Shown: positions 43,651 to 54,240, counted from the first letter of the stretch. The stretch is 64,000 nucleotides of DNA from Symbiodinium sp. CCMP2592 (GCA_905221615.1 CAJNDT010006024.1:861017-925016); one strand, 5' to 3'. Translations and numbers: made by a program. The notes: generated by a model not told the origin, from the letters alone.

Positions 43651-43884
43651 TTTAGGGAGTGCCGCCTCTAGGTTTCATAGAGTTGTGAAGGTAACCTCCC
43701 GAGTCTTAAACCCCAAACCCTACACCCTCGAAGGATCAGGATTTGATTTCGGTTCGGATTCGGATCAGGGACTTAAAACGGTTGCAGGGATCTTCCGGGT
43801 CACCTGCTCCCCGTTTTGGGTCGAACCTTCCTCCCAACACAGCCAAACACTTGCTTTCGTTTAGGGTTTATGTCGCGCCTTCCG

Positions 43885-44200
43885 CTGCTCAACTAGAGGA
43901 TCTGCAAGAACCGCGAAGCAACAAACATCGATCGACATGTGCCGATCTTTCGATCGCTTGATCTAGTGAATCTAGTGGGTCTTTTTCTTGGCGTGTATAC
44001 ATATAGATATACGCATGCATGCATGCATGCATGCATGCATGCATGTAGTTGTGATGCCTACACATCGGCCAAGCACTGAGTGAACATATACGACATGACC
44101 CGGCAGGCATAAACAATGCTAACACACCCTGACATTGTTCTTGCATTTCGGATGAGTGCATGCACACACATGAAAACCCCTGCGAGCTCAAACATAATGA
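43885..44200 (-). CDS. Two exon blocks around a TGCA repeat
   Basis: About 44190-44050 reads SEMQEQCQGVLALFMPAGSC then RICSLSAWPMCRHHNY. About 43990-43885 reads EKDPLDSLDQAIERSAHVDR then CLLLRGSC. The frame stays open through the tetranucleotide repeat between them, which is probably intronic. Confidence 0.4.
44010..44047. repeat. (TGCA)n microsatellite
   Basis: gcatgcatgcatgcatgcat, about nine units. Confidence 0.9.
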
Positions 44201-44339
44201 CTCAACGAATGGACCTCCAGAGTGGTGGCCCTGTTTAACAAAATTGTAACATGGGAAAGTATAGGACTGTTTTTCCAGCGGAGCGGGGAGGTTCACTCCC
44301 TGCCTTGGCCCGTGTCTCATGAGACAGTTTCATGCAGTA

Positions 44340-44600
44340 TGAACAATGCTCTTGCTACTGTTATGCACCGCTGCTGCAATTGCGTGCGAGTGCGGACACC
44401 AACGTGACTGCATTGCCTGTGTGTGCTGACAAGACTGTTGGGCATCCGGACGGATCCATGGCGTTGCCGCGCACAGAAGGTCGCCAGCCAAGCCATCTGT
44501 TGACGCCGGCCTTGCCTCATGGAGGTTCCTCTTTTTAGAGATATGATTGACTATTTCCGCACCCCGCTCCATCTGGTTGTGAAGATTCATGCCTTCTTGT
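44340..44600 (-). CDS. Exon, unidentified
   Basis: Minus frame HNQMERGAEIVNHISKKRNL, HEARPASTDGLAGDLLCAAT, then PWIRPDAQQSCQHTQ. 86 codons open with ordinary composition. Confidence 0.45.
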
Positions 44601-44749
44601 TATTGCAGAGCTGCAATCATAGGCGTATATGTCAGGCTGCCTACAAAGATTCGATCTTGCTCCGGATTCAGGGCTGTTGTCTAGGCAAATCCCAGTGGAG
44701 CACAGGCCGTGTGTCTCAGCTCATGTTATTCAAGGTCCAATGCTAGGTA

Positions 44750-44935
44750 TTTGCGAGGCCAGTTGAAAGCAGATTCTCAAGATTCCTGTGAATAAAACAG
44801 TAAAGAGGTCAATGTGCTGGGTGATGGGTGCAGCCCACTCAATCGGCGTCGACACACACCCAATTAGAGGCATTCCAAATGCGAACCCACTCCAAAAAGC
44901 AACAATGACAACGCACCGGCGTGCTTTCTGCACAT
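44750..44935 (-). CDS. Hydrophobic exon, membrane protein
   Basis: Minus frame RRCVVIVAFWSGFAFGMPLI, GCVSTPIEWAAPITQHIDLF, then TVLFTGILRICFQLA: probably two membrane helices with a short loop. Acceptor candidate GTGCAG near 44932. No family recognised. Confidence 0.5.
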
Positions 44936-45194
44936 GCCCTCTTCGCTGGTTTTAAAAGCATGGAATGCTTCACATATCGTCAGCTCGAGTGAAGCCATGT
45001 GGCCACACCGGAACAACTGACCAGGAAGCACATCCACTTATCCTACCTGTAGCGCGTTGAGACACTACGTATCGCGTTTGAAAACACCTTGCAGTGCATT
45101 AAAAGGTGATGACGAAGCACAGCTGCTGATGAATCTAGAGTCTCTCGAGGCGGGCGTGCGGCTTCTTCACGCACAGAGCTCGTTGAAGCACCGA

Positions 45195-46973
45195 TCAAGC
45201 TCGAACGACCCCTGTGTCCGCCAAAGTACTCCCGAAGCCAATCCCCTTGGGTCCGTAGAGTTTGCTGTAGTCTGCTTCACAGTATGGATGACCCTCGTGA
45301 TCTTTGTACTGGCCACCTCGAAGACTCTTCCCACAGGCTTTGCAGCAGAAGCAAAGCACGTGCCAAGTCTTCCCTAAGCCCTTGATCTGCTCAGCAGCAT
45401 AGACACTCTTGTTGCATGCCGGACACTTCGGGGCACCAGGTTGGAGGGCTGATTTGGCGGTTTTGGCGAGAGACATACTCGCTTGATCGGCGCCCTCATC
45501 TGGTTCTGCTTCGGAGACAGCATCTGTCCGTGCAGGTTTGTCTTGCTGCTCGAACGCAGATAGCTTCTCCTTGAGACCACCTGCACATTCTGCTTCTGGC
45601 TGTGGTGTTGCAAGACCTTCTGCCGCAGCATGGGCGGCAATCCCAGTATCCCCAAGCGTCGCACCAAAGCCAATGCCCTTGGGACCAAAAAGCTTGTTGT
45701 AGTCCGCTTCGCAGTAGGGCTGCCCTTCGTGGTCTTTGTACTGCCCGCCACGCAAGCTCTTACCACAGGCTTTGCAGCAAAAGCACAGTACATGCCAAGA
45801 CTGACCTAGACCTTTGATTTCCTCCGCTGCGTAGACGCTCTTGCCACAAGCTGGGCATTTCGGGGCGGAAGCGACGAAGACCTTGGAGGCTTTGGTCGGT
45901 GAGGCTTCGGCCTTCGCCGGCGATGCTGCTTGGCCTTCGAAGGCCGAGACTTTCTCCTTCAAACTACCGGGGTAGCCTGTTTCTGGAACCGAGGTGCACG
46001 TACCGGGCAGCTCGGCAGCTACCCCGGTGTCCCCCAAAGTCGTGCCAAAGCCAACGCCCTTGGGGCCAAACAGCTTCCGATAGTCTGCATCGCAGTACGG
46101 ATGGCCATCATGGTCCTTGTACTGTCCACCCCGGAGGCTCTTACCACAGGCTTTGCAGCAAAAGCACAGCACATGCCAGGACTGGCCCAAACCTTTGACT
46201 TCTTCCGCTGCATAGACGCTCTTGCCGCAGGCCGGACACTTCGGGGCAGAGGACTGGAATCGTGCCGAACTTGCAGCTACTTTTGCAGCGGGAGCTGCAG
46301 GTATCGCCTTCTTTTCGAAGGCAGCCAAGCGATCTCGGATGGAGACAGGCTCCATACTTTCTTCTTCATGCTCACTTGGCTTCTCTGCCGCAATGCCTGT
46401 GTCGCAAAGCGTGCTTCCGAAACCAATGCCCTTGGGACCAAAGAGCTTGTGGTAGTCGGCCTCGCAATATGGGCTGCCGTCGTGGTCCTGGCAGAAGACA
46501 CAGCTGCCTTCTGAGCAGTGGTCCAAGACTGCAAACAAAAGGATCTTGCAAAAGGCTACAGCCAAGGCCTTTGCCATCTACTAGCTGGACCTCCTTCCCT
46601 GCACGGTCTCCTTGTAATTCCCTCCGCGCAAAGATTTACCGCAGGCTTTGCAACAGAAGCAGAGCGGGTGCCAGGAGTGGTCGAGGGCTTTGACCTGCCA
46701 AGCCGGTGCTCACGACAAACACAGGGCTATGGCAGATGGGATCCCGGAATGAATTCAATTTGAAACCTCTCCGTCCTACACCTCGAAACCTCAAACGCCA
46801 ACGGCGTAAACTCGAAAGCTCCAAACTCCAAAACCCATACCCCTAAACACTCAATCTACAACTGCTGAAGAAGTCTTTAAATCCTAGCCCTCTTGGGCGC
46901 CCCGGGCCTCTTCGGCCGCATAGACGCTTTTGCTGCAAGCGGGACACTTCGGAGCTGCGACGACTTTCGCCAT
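45195..46973 (-). CDS. Four-LIM-domain protein (CRP-like)
   Basis: Three exons: 46973-46908, 46694-46611 and 46487-45195; 480 residues. The start ATG (46973) has an in-frame TGA 13 codons upstream. LIM domains lie at about residues 10-61, 134-185, 261-312 and 405-456. Each follows C-x2-C-x17-H-x2-C-x2-C-x2-C-x17-C-x2-D (for example CPACGKSVYAAEE, WHVLCFCCKACGKSLRGGQY, PYCEADY), so each can bind two zinc ions. Each is followed by KLFGPKGIGFG, the glycine-rich extension of cysteine-rich LIM proteins. Linkers carry a SLKEKVSAFE-type helix. LIM proteins are protein-protein adaptors, often for actin or nucleus. Intron 1 (213 nt) is GAG|GC...CAG|G and intron 2 (123 nt) is AAG|GA...CAG|G. LIM domains 2-4 share one uninterrupted exon, suggesting tandem duplication after introns existed only in LIM1. 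Confidence 0.93.
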
Positions 46974-47108
46974 GGCTTTAGGCACGGCTTTAGGAATGCT
47001 CACTGCGGTATGTCAAAGCAATAAGCGAACAAGGCAATGCTTGTGGGGTGGTAGTACTTTCAAGCTTCGACGTGTATATGCTTCTAATCATCCATCCTAG
47101 TACATACG

Positions 47109-47222
47109 GTGCATACATACATGTATAGATACATGCATTACATTACATTACATTACATTACATTACGTACATACATACATACGTACATACATACATACAT
47201 GCATACATACATACATAGGTAC
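47109..47222. repeat. (CATTA)n and (CATA)n microsatellites
   Basis: cattacattacattacatta then catacatacatacgtacata. No exon is seen between 46990 and 47600. Confidence 0.9.
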
Positions 47223-47417
47223 AATGTAATAAACATGCACTGGCATCTGTCTGTTGGTCTGCTTCTCCCAGTCTGCAAGACACTCTGTTACAGTGCATGT
47301 TGTTGTATGCTCGCATGATCTTGCATGCTCTCTTGACCTTGATCATGCTACATGAAAGACCATATACCTTTCGATCTGGCTTTAGCACAGCGACGTTACA
47401 CCACCAGTATTAAACCC

Positions 47418-47531
47418 TACTTGGAGGATCACGGGACTTTGTAAGTAAGGTTACAGATACCTTAATTGGGGTTATAAGTATCGTTACCCTAATTAAAACC
47501 CTAGTCACCAAGTCCCATGATCCTTTAAGTA
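47418..47531. mobile_element. Family A MITE
   Basis: tacttggaggatcacgggac ... caagtcccatgatcctttaa gta with TA on both sides. Separated by 74 bp from the next copy. Confidence 0.85.
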
Positions 47532-47605
47532 TGTCACCTCCGATGACAACAGTCTAGCTTTGCGTTTACGGATCCGCAGGAGTCGGTGGAGGGTCCAGGA
47601 CGGCT

Positions 47606-47718
47606 TACTTGGAGGATCGTGGGACTTAGCAAGTAAGGCCATAAGGGGTTATGAATAGTGATAAGTATAGTGACCCTAATCATAACCCTAGTTACTAAGT
47701 CCCATGATCCTTTAAGTA
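47606..47718. mobile_element. Family A MITE next to a uL2 splice donor
   Basis: tacttggaggatcgtgggac ... ctaagtcccatgatccttta agta. On the minus strand it begins eight bases after the proposed GC donor of the uL2 exon ending at 47727. Confidence 0.85.
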
Positions 47719-47726
47719 TAGAAGGC

Positions 47727-50700
47727 CATCGTTTTCATTCCCTATTCTCGGACCTGGGCTTTCATCATACGGCACCATAGCTCTTGCGGTAACCAGATCC
47801 TCGCCTTTGAAGCGCATGGCACGTTCCAGGTGTGAGAGCTGCCCGATGGACGCCCTGCCATGGATGGTTTCCGAGTCAGCGAAAAGCCTACCATCTTTGA
47901 AGCGCGCCCAACTTGGAAAATGCTCAGGCAGTGACAAGTAGAGAGAACAAATCCGCATGTTCAGTGTGCAGCTGGTTTTGCTTACTAGGAAGGCCGGTTA
48001 CGGTGGTGTCAATAGGTAGTGTTGAGAACCGAGTCAGCACACAAGCAAGCGTGCGCCAGCATCAGCTCTTGACTTCGTATTATCAGTCATACATGTCGTC
48101 GTCGTAGTAGACATAGACAGTGACATAGACGTACAAGTCTAGGCAGAAGCAGAAGTAGGAGTAGTAGCGGTGGCAGCAGCAGGAGGAGTAGGAGTAGGAG
48201 TAGGAGCAGGAGCAGAAGAAGTAGTAGCAGTACCAGTGGCAGTAGCAGCAGCAGTAGTAGTGGAATAGTGGCAGCAGCAGAAGCAACAGGAGCCGGAGCA
48301 GGAGCAGGAGCAAGAGCAGTAGGAATAATAACAATAATAGCAATAATAATAACAATAATAGTAATAGAAGCTGTTGATGTTGTGGTAGTGCGAGCAGTCG
48401 CAGGAGCTGTAGTCGGTGCAACAGCAGCAGCTGCAAAAGCTGCAGCTGTTGCTGTCGTCCAGGTGGCGTTGGTGGTGCCAGTGGCAGTCCGAGGGTCGAT
48501 AGTCGTTGCGGTGGCATGGCTGCTCCTCTTGCTTTTTTGTTGTTGATTCTGTCGTTGTTGTTATGGCCCTCCTCCGGTTGCTGCTGCCGCAAGTAACCCT
48601 AGAAACCCCCAAGCCAAAATCCCTAAACCCCGAATCCGAGCCAGTGGATCCAGCATTCCAGTGGGAACTTCCTGATCTCGGTGGACCGGAGCTTGATGGT
48701 GGCGAAATGCCTATCCTGTCCCAGCGAAGACAAGTTCGGGTCCACGCCAATCTGTGCACAGGAGGCCTACCGAGAGAATTCGAGGAGGAATGCTTCGATG
48801 ACCGCATGCTCTGATCTGTTATTCGGAGCCCCAGATGCCGTGATGGCCTAAGAGCACTCGCACATGCCACTCACAATTGCAGACTCTGGACGAGGAGCAG
48901 GGCGTGGGGTACACATGTCGAGGCTTGTGAGAAAGGAGAGAAGCTGACTCCACAGCTAGCTGACAGAGTTAAGACGAGGCCGTGCGACAACCTACATGCA
49001 GGTCGAGCGAAAGCACGACGGGATACTACCGTAACTCCTGCTAATTCCACAACAGCATGCATCGCTTTGTGGGCATACGAGAGCATCACCAACCATCACC
49101 ATCAAATCCAGCATGGTGTAACTCTCAAACTCGTGCGAACTCTAGCAGCATGCTAAAAGGATCGTGGGACTTAGTAACCAGGGTTATAATTAGGGTAACT
49201 ATACTTATAACCCCAATTAAGGTACTTGTAACGCTACTTACTAAGTCCCATGATGCCTTAAGAGAAAAAGGCCTTCGTGATGATGGTGGCAAAGGTGCCA
49301 GCAGCTCGGATGAGCCTCACCGAAACGGGGCTTCATGCGCAGCTCGAGTCTCTGACGATCTTTTGCCCAGTCTTCTGACCTTTGGTTACTAGGGAATGGA
49401 AGAATGGTAGTAATAGTAGTTAAAACTATACCCCATTCCTCCATTCCCTACTATCCAAAGGTAAGTCTTCTTCGGTTGGCTGGGTCGGCGTCTGTGGAGG
49501 TTCCTGACGGCCGGAAAGAAACCGCGTTCACTCGAGACGGGATTGGTTCGAGTTCCTCTACCCGACTGACTTTCCAAGTTCGTGCACACCCACAGAGTTG
49601 AGTCCTCCTGAAGCAGAAGTGGGCATCTGAGGTCGGGCATGACACCCAAGTTTCTCAGGAGACTGTCAAATGATAACCAGCAGATAGATTCGGGCATGAC
49701 ACCAAGGTGGAACAAGTCCATTGCATAACACCCACATGTATTGGCACATGTTCACCCACCTCGCACTCGGGCGAGGCGGTTCACAACTGCGAGCATTGGC
49801 TGAAACTCGTGACAGCGGACCATCCCCGCCAACATGAACGAGCTTCTTTTACCCGATCAGAAACCTCATCACGACGGCAATGGTCTCAGCATGTCTCAGC
49901 TCTCCATCGCATAAGAAGTATTGCGGGGGGGTTCAAAACTTCTGCAGCCCCAAACATAGGCCCAGAAAATGGGCCTTCATAATTAGAAAAGGGTTTTGGG
50001 GCTTATGCTAAAGTTATACGAAGGAACCCCCCAAATAGTGTTGGTAAGTACTAAAGGCCCTGTATTATAGTACCCTCACGTATCCCTTGTAGTAACAGTA
50101 ACCCTTATAGACCCCCTTCCAAGGCCCCTGTAGCATCACGAGCTGAGATTCGCACTGCCCACCCGCTCCTGCTTGCGAGATTTTCGGTCCACAGCTCAAC
50201 GCGTTGAAAGGCTGTAGAACTCGAAGATATGGGAGTTTCCGAGAATTAGGGGTAGAATATTTTGGGGTCCTTATAAGAAGGATCCTACTACTTAGGGTAC
50301 TATATCAGGGTGTAGAAACTCGAATATGGGTAGTTCTCTAAATTCAGGTCCTTTCTAGGGTCTATATTATAAAGGGTGCCGTAAAGTTGGGGACTCAAAA
50401 AGGTACCCTAATTTAGAGAACCACCCAGATATCTGAAAAGATCAACGTCTCGAGCTTAGGAGTTGAGCCTGCAGGTTGCTCAAGTTGGTTGAACAGCAAG
50501 GTCCAGACTCCAGACACCAACGGCTTGCCGAATAGACGGACGGGTTCATCGCTCGGCAGACCCGCTTAATTAGTCCCTTGCAGCATGCGTACGTAATAAC
50601 ATAGCAGTTGCTATAGTAGTTACAGCACACAGCTGTCCTGGGCGCAGCTCGATGTTGTGGACGATCGAGCCCGCAGGAATACTCCTGACGTCAAGGAATT

Positions 50701-52553
50701 CAACAACAAATCTGGGGTTTGGGGTTTCGAGTTTAGCAGCTTCATAACTGCGCTGGGGGGGATCAGAATCGATCCGAATGTGGACAACACCCTATCTTGC
50801 AGCTTGCATGTCCTGACCGTATGCCACACATACCACTCCTATAGTTTCTCAAGCTGCGCTTGAGGAGGTGCCACGGCTGTGGCCGTGCAGTCACCCCAAG
50901 TGTGTGGTGCAGGCATACAGGGGCACACTCTAACACGCAGGACCATGAGAGCTTGGAAATCAAGCCTGTGCATGCAATCATTGCAGCCTCAGTGGAAGAC
51001 AGTTCCCCGGGACGATATTGGCGGTTTCGCTGGCGACGACCTGCTGTGGCTCGAAACATGGCTGATTTCGCTGTCACCCAACGTAGTGTGGGCGAGTCAG
51101 TTGAAGTAGTACTTGCGGGGTCGAAGATCTACAAAGCCACGACTGGCCAGAAAATCAGCCCGGCTCGGGGCGAATATCCAACCAGCGTGCAACAAGTAGA
51201 ATAATAGTAAAAATAATAACAATAATAACAGTAACTTAATAGCAAGAATAACAATAGTAATAATAGTACGAATAATAGCGAAAGCTACTGGTACCTGCTT
51301 TTCCGGCAGACTGGCCTGGTCTCCCGGGCGTAGGGTCAGCGGGGCCAAGATGTAGCTCAAGACGCCATCCTGCTTGAAGGATCATGGGACTTAGCAACTA
51401 GGGTTATAATTAGGGCTAGGGTAAATGTACTTATAACTACTTAAAGGATCATGGGAGTCAGTAACATAGGGCCTAGGGCTATATTCGGGTAAGTATACTT
51501 ATAACCCCAATTAAGGGACTTATAACCCTACTTTCTAAGTCCCGTGATCCTCCATCCTGACCGGAAGCTTCTCAGCTCGGACCAAGAAGCCCGTCCGGAT
51601 GAAGGCCGCTGATAATTAGGATAGGGTTCCTTTAACAGGGTCTATGAGGGCTACTATAAGGGATCGATGAGGGTACTATTAATCATAATGAGGAACCCCA
51701 TAAGAACCTTAGGCAACTATTCAGGTCGCTATGTTGGGGTAAACAAATGGTAAACAACCCCCCATAAGCAAATGGAGTGCAATGGAACACTGATAAATGA
51801 ATGCAATTACACGGCTGTCCTGGTACTGGATGAGGGCCACGTGCGACGTGCGCTCTGGAGAATACTCGATACGCAGAACCGCAGCTGGAATGTCCTCCGG
51901 CCATGAAGGGAAAGAAGAATCAACAACAGAAACAGCCTCGCCCTTTTGCAATCCTGATGGCATCCGCAAGGCCACGCCGTGATCAAGTTCGCTGGCCCCT
52001 TTGAGCCGTGCATTGTAGATACCTTTGAACATCTTGATCTGGCCTTCCGTGCGCGCTTGAAGTCAACGAATCGCAGCCGCTGCATCGTGCCACCTTCGCG
52101 ATGACGTGTCGTTATCCTGCGGGGCACAGATGAAAAGTCCGGGGTGGCGCAGGTGATGCGGTGGTGTCGCCTCAATCACTATGTTTGTTCCATAGAAGAT
52201 GGACTACGTGCACATGAAGGGCTGCAGTTACACTGGAACCCAAGTCTGTGCCGCATCCAACGAACCTAACGACAAAATGCCGTCGTGTCAATGCATAGAG
52301 GTGTCAAGAGGTCACACACACCCACAGCAGTGCAGAAACAGCGCGCAAAGGCACTGGACTGCAAACCGCAAGTCTTGAAAGAGTATGTCCTCCCTAGACC
52401 CTAACCCATCAACCCAACACCCGAAACCCCAGTCCCTAAACCCTAAACCCCACATTCCATAAACCCTCAACTTTTGCAGGACTTCTGTTGGATCCTTCCA
52501 ACATCGCCACGGCCGGAGTGCCGGATCCTTCGGGTCGAGAGCTGCTTGATGAC
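47727..52553 (-). CDS. rpl2: Ribosomal protein uL2, organellar/bacterial type (partial, 10 exons)
   Basis: Large-subunit protein at the peptidyl-transferase region. Exons: 52553-52495, 52116-52044, 51936-51820, 51369-51316, 51040-50988, 50684-50638, 50168-50156, 49315-49273, 48715-48651 and 47854-47727. Joined motifs follow uL2 order: HSGRGDVGRITTRHREGG, LRFVDFKR, AVLRIEYSPERTSHVALIQY, DGVLSYILAPLTLRPGDQ, NIVPGNCLPLRSIPAGS, IVHNIELRPGAGGQLIRAAG, TFATIITK, ATIKLRSTEIRKFPLECW, then ASIGQLS. All ten phases agree. Donors: GA, GC, GA, GC, GC, GA, GT, GC, GA, GC; every acceptor is AG|G. The insert before VLRIEY and the C-terminal part differ from bacteria. The first exon(s) and the HPHGGG-bearing end are not placed. 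It must be nuclear-encoded for the mitochondrion or plastid; which one is not decided. Confidence 0.88.
48090..48440. repeat. Trinucleotide (AGC/AGT/AAT) field
   Basis: gtagcagtaccagtggcagt and aataataacaataatagcaa type repeats. Lies in the uL2 intron 47855-48650. The 243-codon minus and 92-codon + ORFs here are repeat products. Confidence 0.9.
48871..49092 (-). other. Open minus frame inside a uL2 intron
   Basis: Reads ELAGVTVVSRRAFARPACRL. It lies between uL2 exons 49273 and 48715 and does not match uL2, so it is probably intronic. Confidence 0.3.
49154..49262. mobile_element. Family A MITE next to a uL2 splice donor
   Basis: taaaaggatcgtgggactta ... ctaagtcccatgatgcctta. On the minus strand it starts about ten bases after the GC donor of the uL2 exon ending at 49273. 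Confidence 0.85.
49388..49452. repeat. Short hairpin element
   Basis: ctagggaatggaagaatgg and ccattcctccattccctac are near-perfect inverted arms around a 25-bp AT-rich loop. A related ccattcccccatttcctact lies near 41472. Confidence 0.7.
49963..50132. mobile_element. Family B element
   Basis: gggccttcataattagaaaa gggttttggggct ... ccaaatagtgttggtaagta ... cccttgtagtaacagtaacc ... aaggcccctgtag, long variant with the extended arm. In the uL2 intron, 24 bp from the proposed 13-nt microexon. Confidence 0.8.
50229..50300. mobile_element. Family D element, partial
   Basis: atgggagtttccgagaatta ggggtagaatattttggggt ccttataagaagg. Confidence 0.65.
50326..50427. mobile_element. Family E inverted-repeat element
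   Basis: tgggtagttctctaaattca ... taatttagagaaccaccca: inverted arms of about 18 bp. In the uL2 intron. The adjoining minus frame (about 50560-50450, LPSDEPVRLFGKPLVSGVWT) looks coding but lies within this intron and is unexplained. Confidence 0.75.
51200..51280. repeat. (AAT)n-type tract
   Basis: aataatagtaaaaataataa caataataac; inside the uL2 intron 51041-51315. Confidence 0.85.
51372..51555. mobile_element. Two family A MITEs, abutting/nested
   Basis: A half copy (gcttgaaggatcatgggact) runs into a full copy starting cttaaaggatcatgggagtc and ending taagtcccgtgatcctcca. On the minus strand the end ...GATCCTTCAAG is followed immediately by CAG|GATGGC, the acceptor of uL2 exon 51369. Confidence 0.8.
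51610..51720. mobile_element. Family B fragment
   Basis: gataattaggatagggttcc and ctactataagggatcgatga gggtacta; in the uL2 intron. Confidence 0.6.
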
Positions 52554-52625
52554 CTGGGCCCACAAAAGCCTATAGATGTGTTCCCACGCAGAAACACATC
52601 TTCATGTGTGTGTGTGCACGTGACA

Positions 52626-52627
52626 AC

Positions 52628-52658
<31 letters not shown>

Positions 52659-52710
52659 GCCATGTGTATGTATATATATATGTGTGTGTACGTATATAAA
52701 TACACACGAT
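52626..52710. repeat. (TA)n/(GT)n microsatellite
   Basis: atatatatatatatatatat run and gtgtgtgtacgtatata upstream of the first placed uL2 exon. Confidence 0.9.
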
Positions 52711-52828
52711 ACATACACATGCCCTCCTTGGTGCATGTTGCAGCTACGAAGATAGAGGAAGATACTGATTCACATCGATCCCTGCCTCACTCCTGTCTGC
52801 TGTTCCGCTATTTCTTGGCGACAGTCAC

Positions 52829-52961
52829 TACTTAAAGGATCATGGGACTTTGTAACTGGGGCAACTTCGGTTTTAATTAGGGCAATTTTACGTATAACTA
52901 CTTATCACCCGAATTAAGGTACTTGTAACCTTACTTACTAAGTCCCATGATCCTCCAAGTA
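52829..52961. mobile_element. Family A MITE
   Basis: tacttaaaggatcatgggac ... ctaagtcccatgatcctcca agta, 133 bp with a longer middle. Confidence 0.85.
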
Positions 52962-53108
52962 GGAGATCTCGGCCGTGGAATCTAGCAAGCGCAGGAACTG
53001 CTGGGAACCCAAAACCCTCCTACAGCTGCCCGAAATCTGAAACCCAATGGACATGTGGTGCCTGCGCCTTGAACCGAAATCCGAAGCCCTACCGTGTAGA
53101 AATCAACC

Positions 53109-53333
53109 TCACATCCCGACCCGAAGGCCTCCAACCCCAAAGAAGGCACAGCCCTGAAAAGGAAGCTTCAAAGGTCTGTGGCACCCGCTCTGCCACGGAA
53201 CGTCGTTTGAGGCGTTGCCTGCAAGGCTACCGAACGAGGTACAAGATAGGCTGTTGGTGGAGAGCTTAAGGAAAGCAGCGTAGCATGCTACTGCTACTGA
53301 GATAGGAGCAGGTGCAGCAGGCCTGCCGAACAA
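53109..53333 (-). CDS. Possible exon
   Basis: Minus frame AAPAPISVAVACYAAFLKLS then TNSLSCTSFGSLAGNASNDV. Moderate; no family. Confidence 0.3.
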   Translation of the reverse strand: MFGRPAAPAPISVAVACYAAFLKLSTNSLSCTSFGSLAGNASNDVPWQSGCHRPLKLPFQGCAFFGVGGLRVGM

Positions 53334-53515
53334 AAACTAGAGCGGAGCAGTAATTCAATGCATCGATGCGGGCAAAATCATCCGTCTGAATCGGTTCCAA
53401 TGTAAGCAATGAAGAGCGGTAGTTGCACGGCAGACCTGGGCATTCCACCCAAGTTTTCTGGTTCTGCTGGCGCTCGTCGTCAAGTCAAATCTGGTATTGA
53501 CATCCATTCTCTCAC

Positions 53516-53780
53516 ATTGCACCGCATATCGCGGTCGGAATCATTCGCAACACTATCCCCATGTAGTCCCTGTCTTTCTCGCTTGTTCAAGTTCCTATCT
53601 TTCTCGTCAAAACAGATGGCAGCTTTCCCGGCCTCCAGCAATCGCTCAAGCTTTTGCTGCTTGGCCTCACTGCACAAGAGTCTCCAGTTCTGATAATTGG
53701 GGTGTAGGGCTTACCGCAGGTGCCGGGGATGCTTATGAAACACAGGCTCCTCCAAACTCTCTCCAGCATGTCGCCACTGC
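53516..53780 (-). CDS. Two exons, charged helical protein
   Basis: The exon about 53775-53715 reads QWRHAGESLEEPVFHKHPRH before CTGCG|GTAAGC. It joins in phase to 53669-53516 (TGCAG|T acceptor): EAKQQKLERLLEAGKAAICF, DEKDRNLNKRERQGLHGDSV, then ANDSDRDMRCN, with an AAT|GTGAGA donor. The intron is only 45 nt and GT-AG. Coiled-coil-like; family unknown. Confidence 0.6.
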
Positions 53781-53959
53781 TTGGCGGTTCACGCGCTGGG
53801 GCTCGCACTAGCGTGAAAGCAGTCCCGACGGTTTGCTTCGGTGTCTCCCCCTTTGGGAAGCCTGTGCAGATAGGAGGGGGTTCCTATGGCTATGGGCACG
53901 TGTATTGAGCAACGTAAAGTACTCATGAACGAGAGCAATGCACAGTGATGAGATAGCAC

Positions 53960-54240
53960 TTAACATCGGCCAGGCAGCCTGTCTCGAAGTCGATATACGG
54001 GACACGGTTCCGCTTCATGATCCGCGAGTAGCTGCTGGACCACCTGCATAGAGACTGCAAGACTGAGCAGGTGTATGCACATATATGCGAGCTGTCGCTT
54101 GCAAACTGATGCTGGGATGCATGCGGTGCTACAGACCGTGAAGGTTCACTGCCTATAGACGCCGCCATATGGCGCACCATGTGCGTGGTTACGTAACTCC
54201 AGATACGGGTCGAATAGTGCCTTGAGGCTGCTGTGCGCAA
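53960..54240 (-). CDS. Exons, unidentified
   Basis: About 54050-53965 reads WSSSYSRIMKRNRVPYIDFE then TGCLADVK after CAG|G. About 54240-54130 reads YSTRIWSYVTTHMVRHMAAS. Same strand as neighbours; junctions not fixed. Confidence 0.45.

Noticed and set aside
46488-46577. ATG at 46577 as the start of the LIM protein
   Set aside because: It lies inside the GA-AG intron. The missing half of LIM1 is encoded upstream at 46611-46694 and 46908-46973.
48660-48814. A + strand exon reading WELPDLGGPELDGGEMPILS with an AG acceptor and a stop at 48814
   Set aside because: The opposite strand of 48651-48715 encodes the uL2 segment ATIKLRSTEIRKFPLECW in correct phase. The + frame is therefore a shadow, and a caution that composition alone can mislead.
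48139-48870. 243-codon minus ORF and 169-codon overlapping ORF
   Set aside because: They are translations of trinucleotide repeats (runs of Y, C, S, T or L) inside a uL2 intron.
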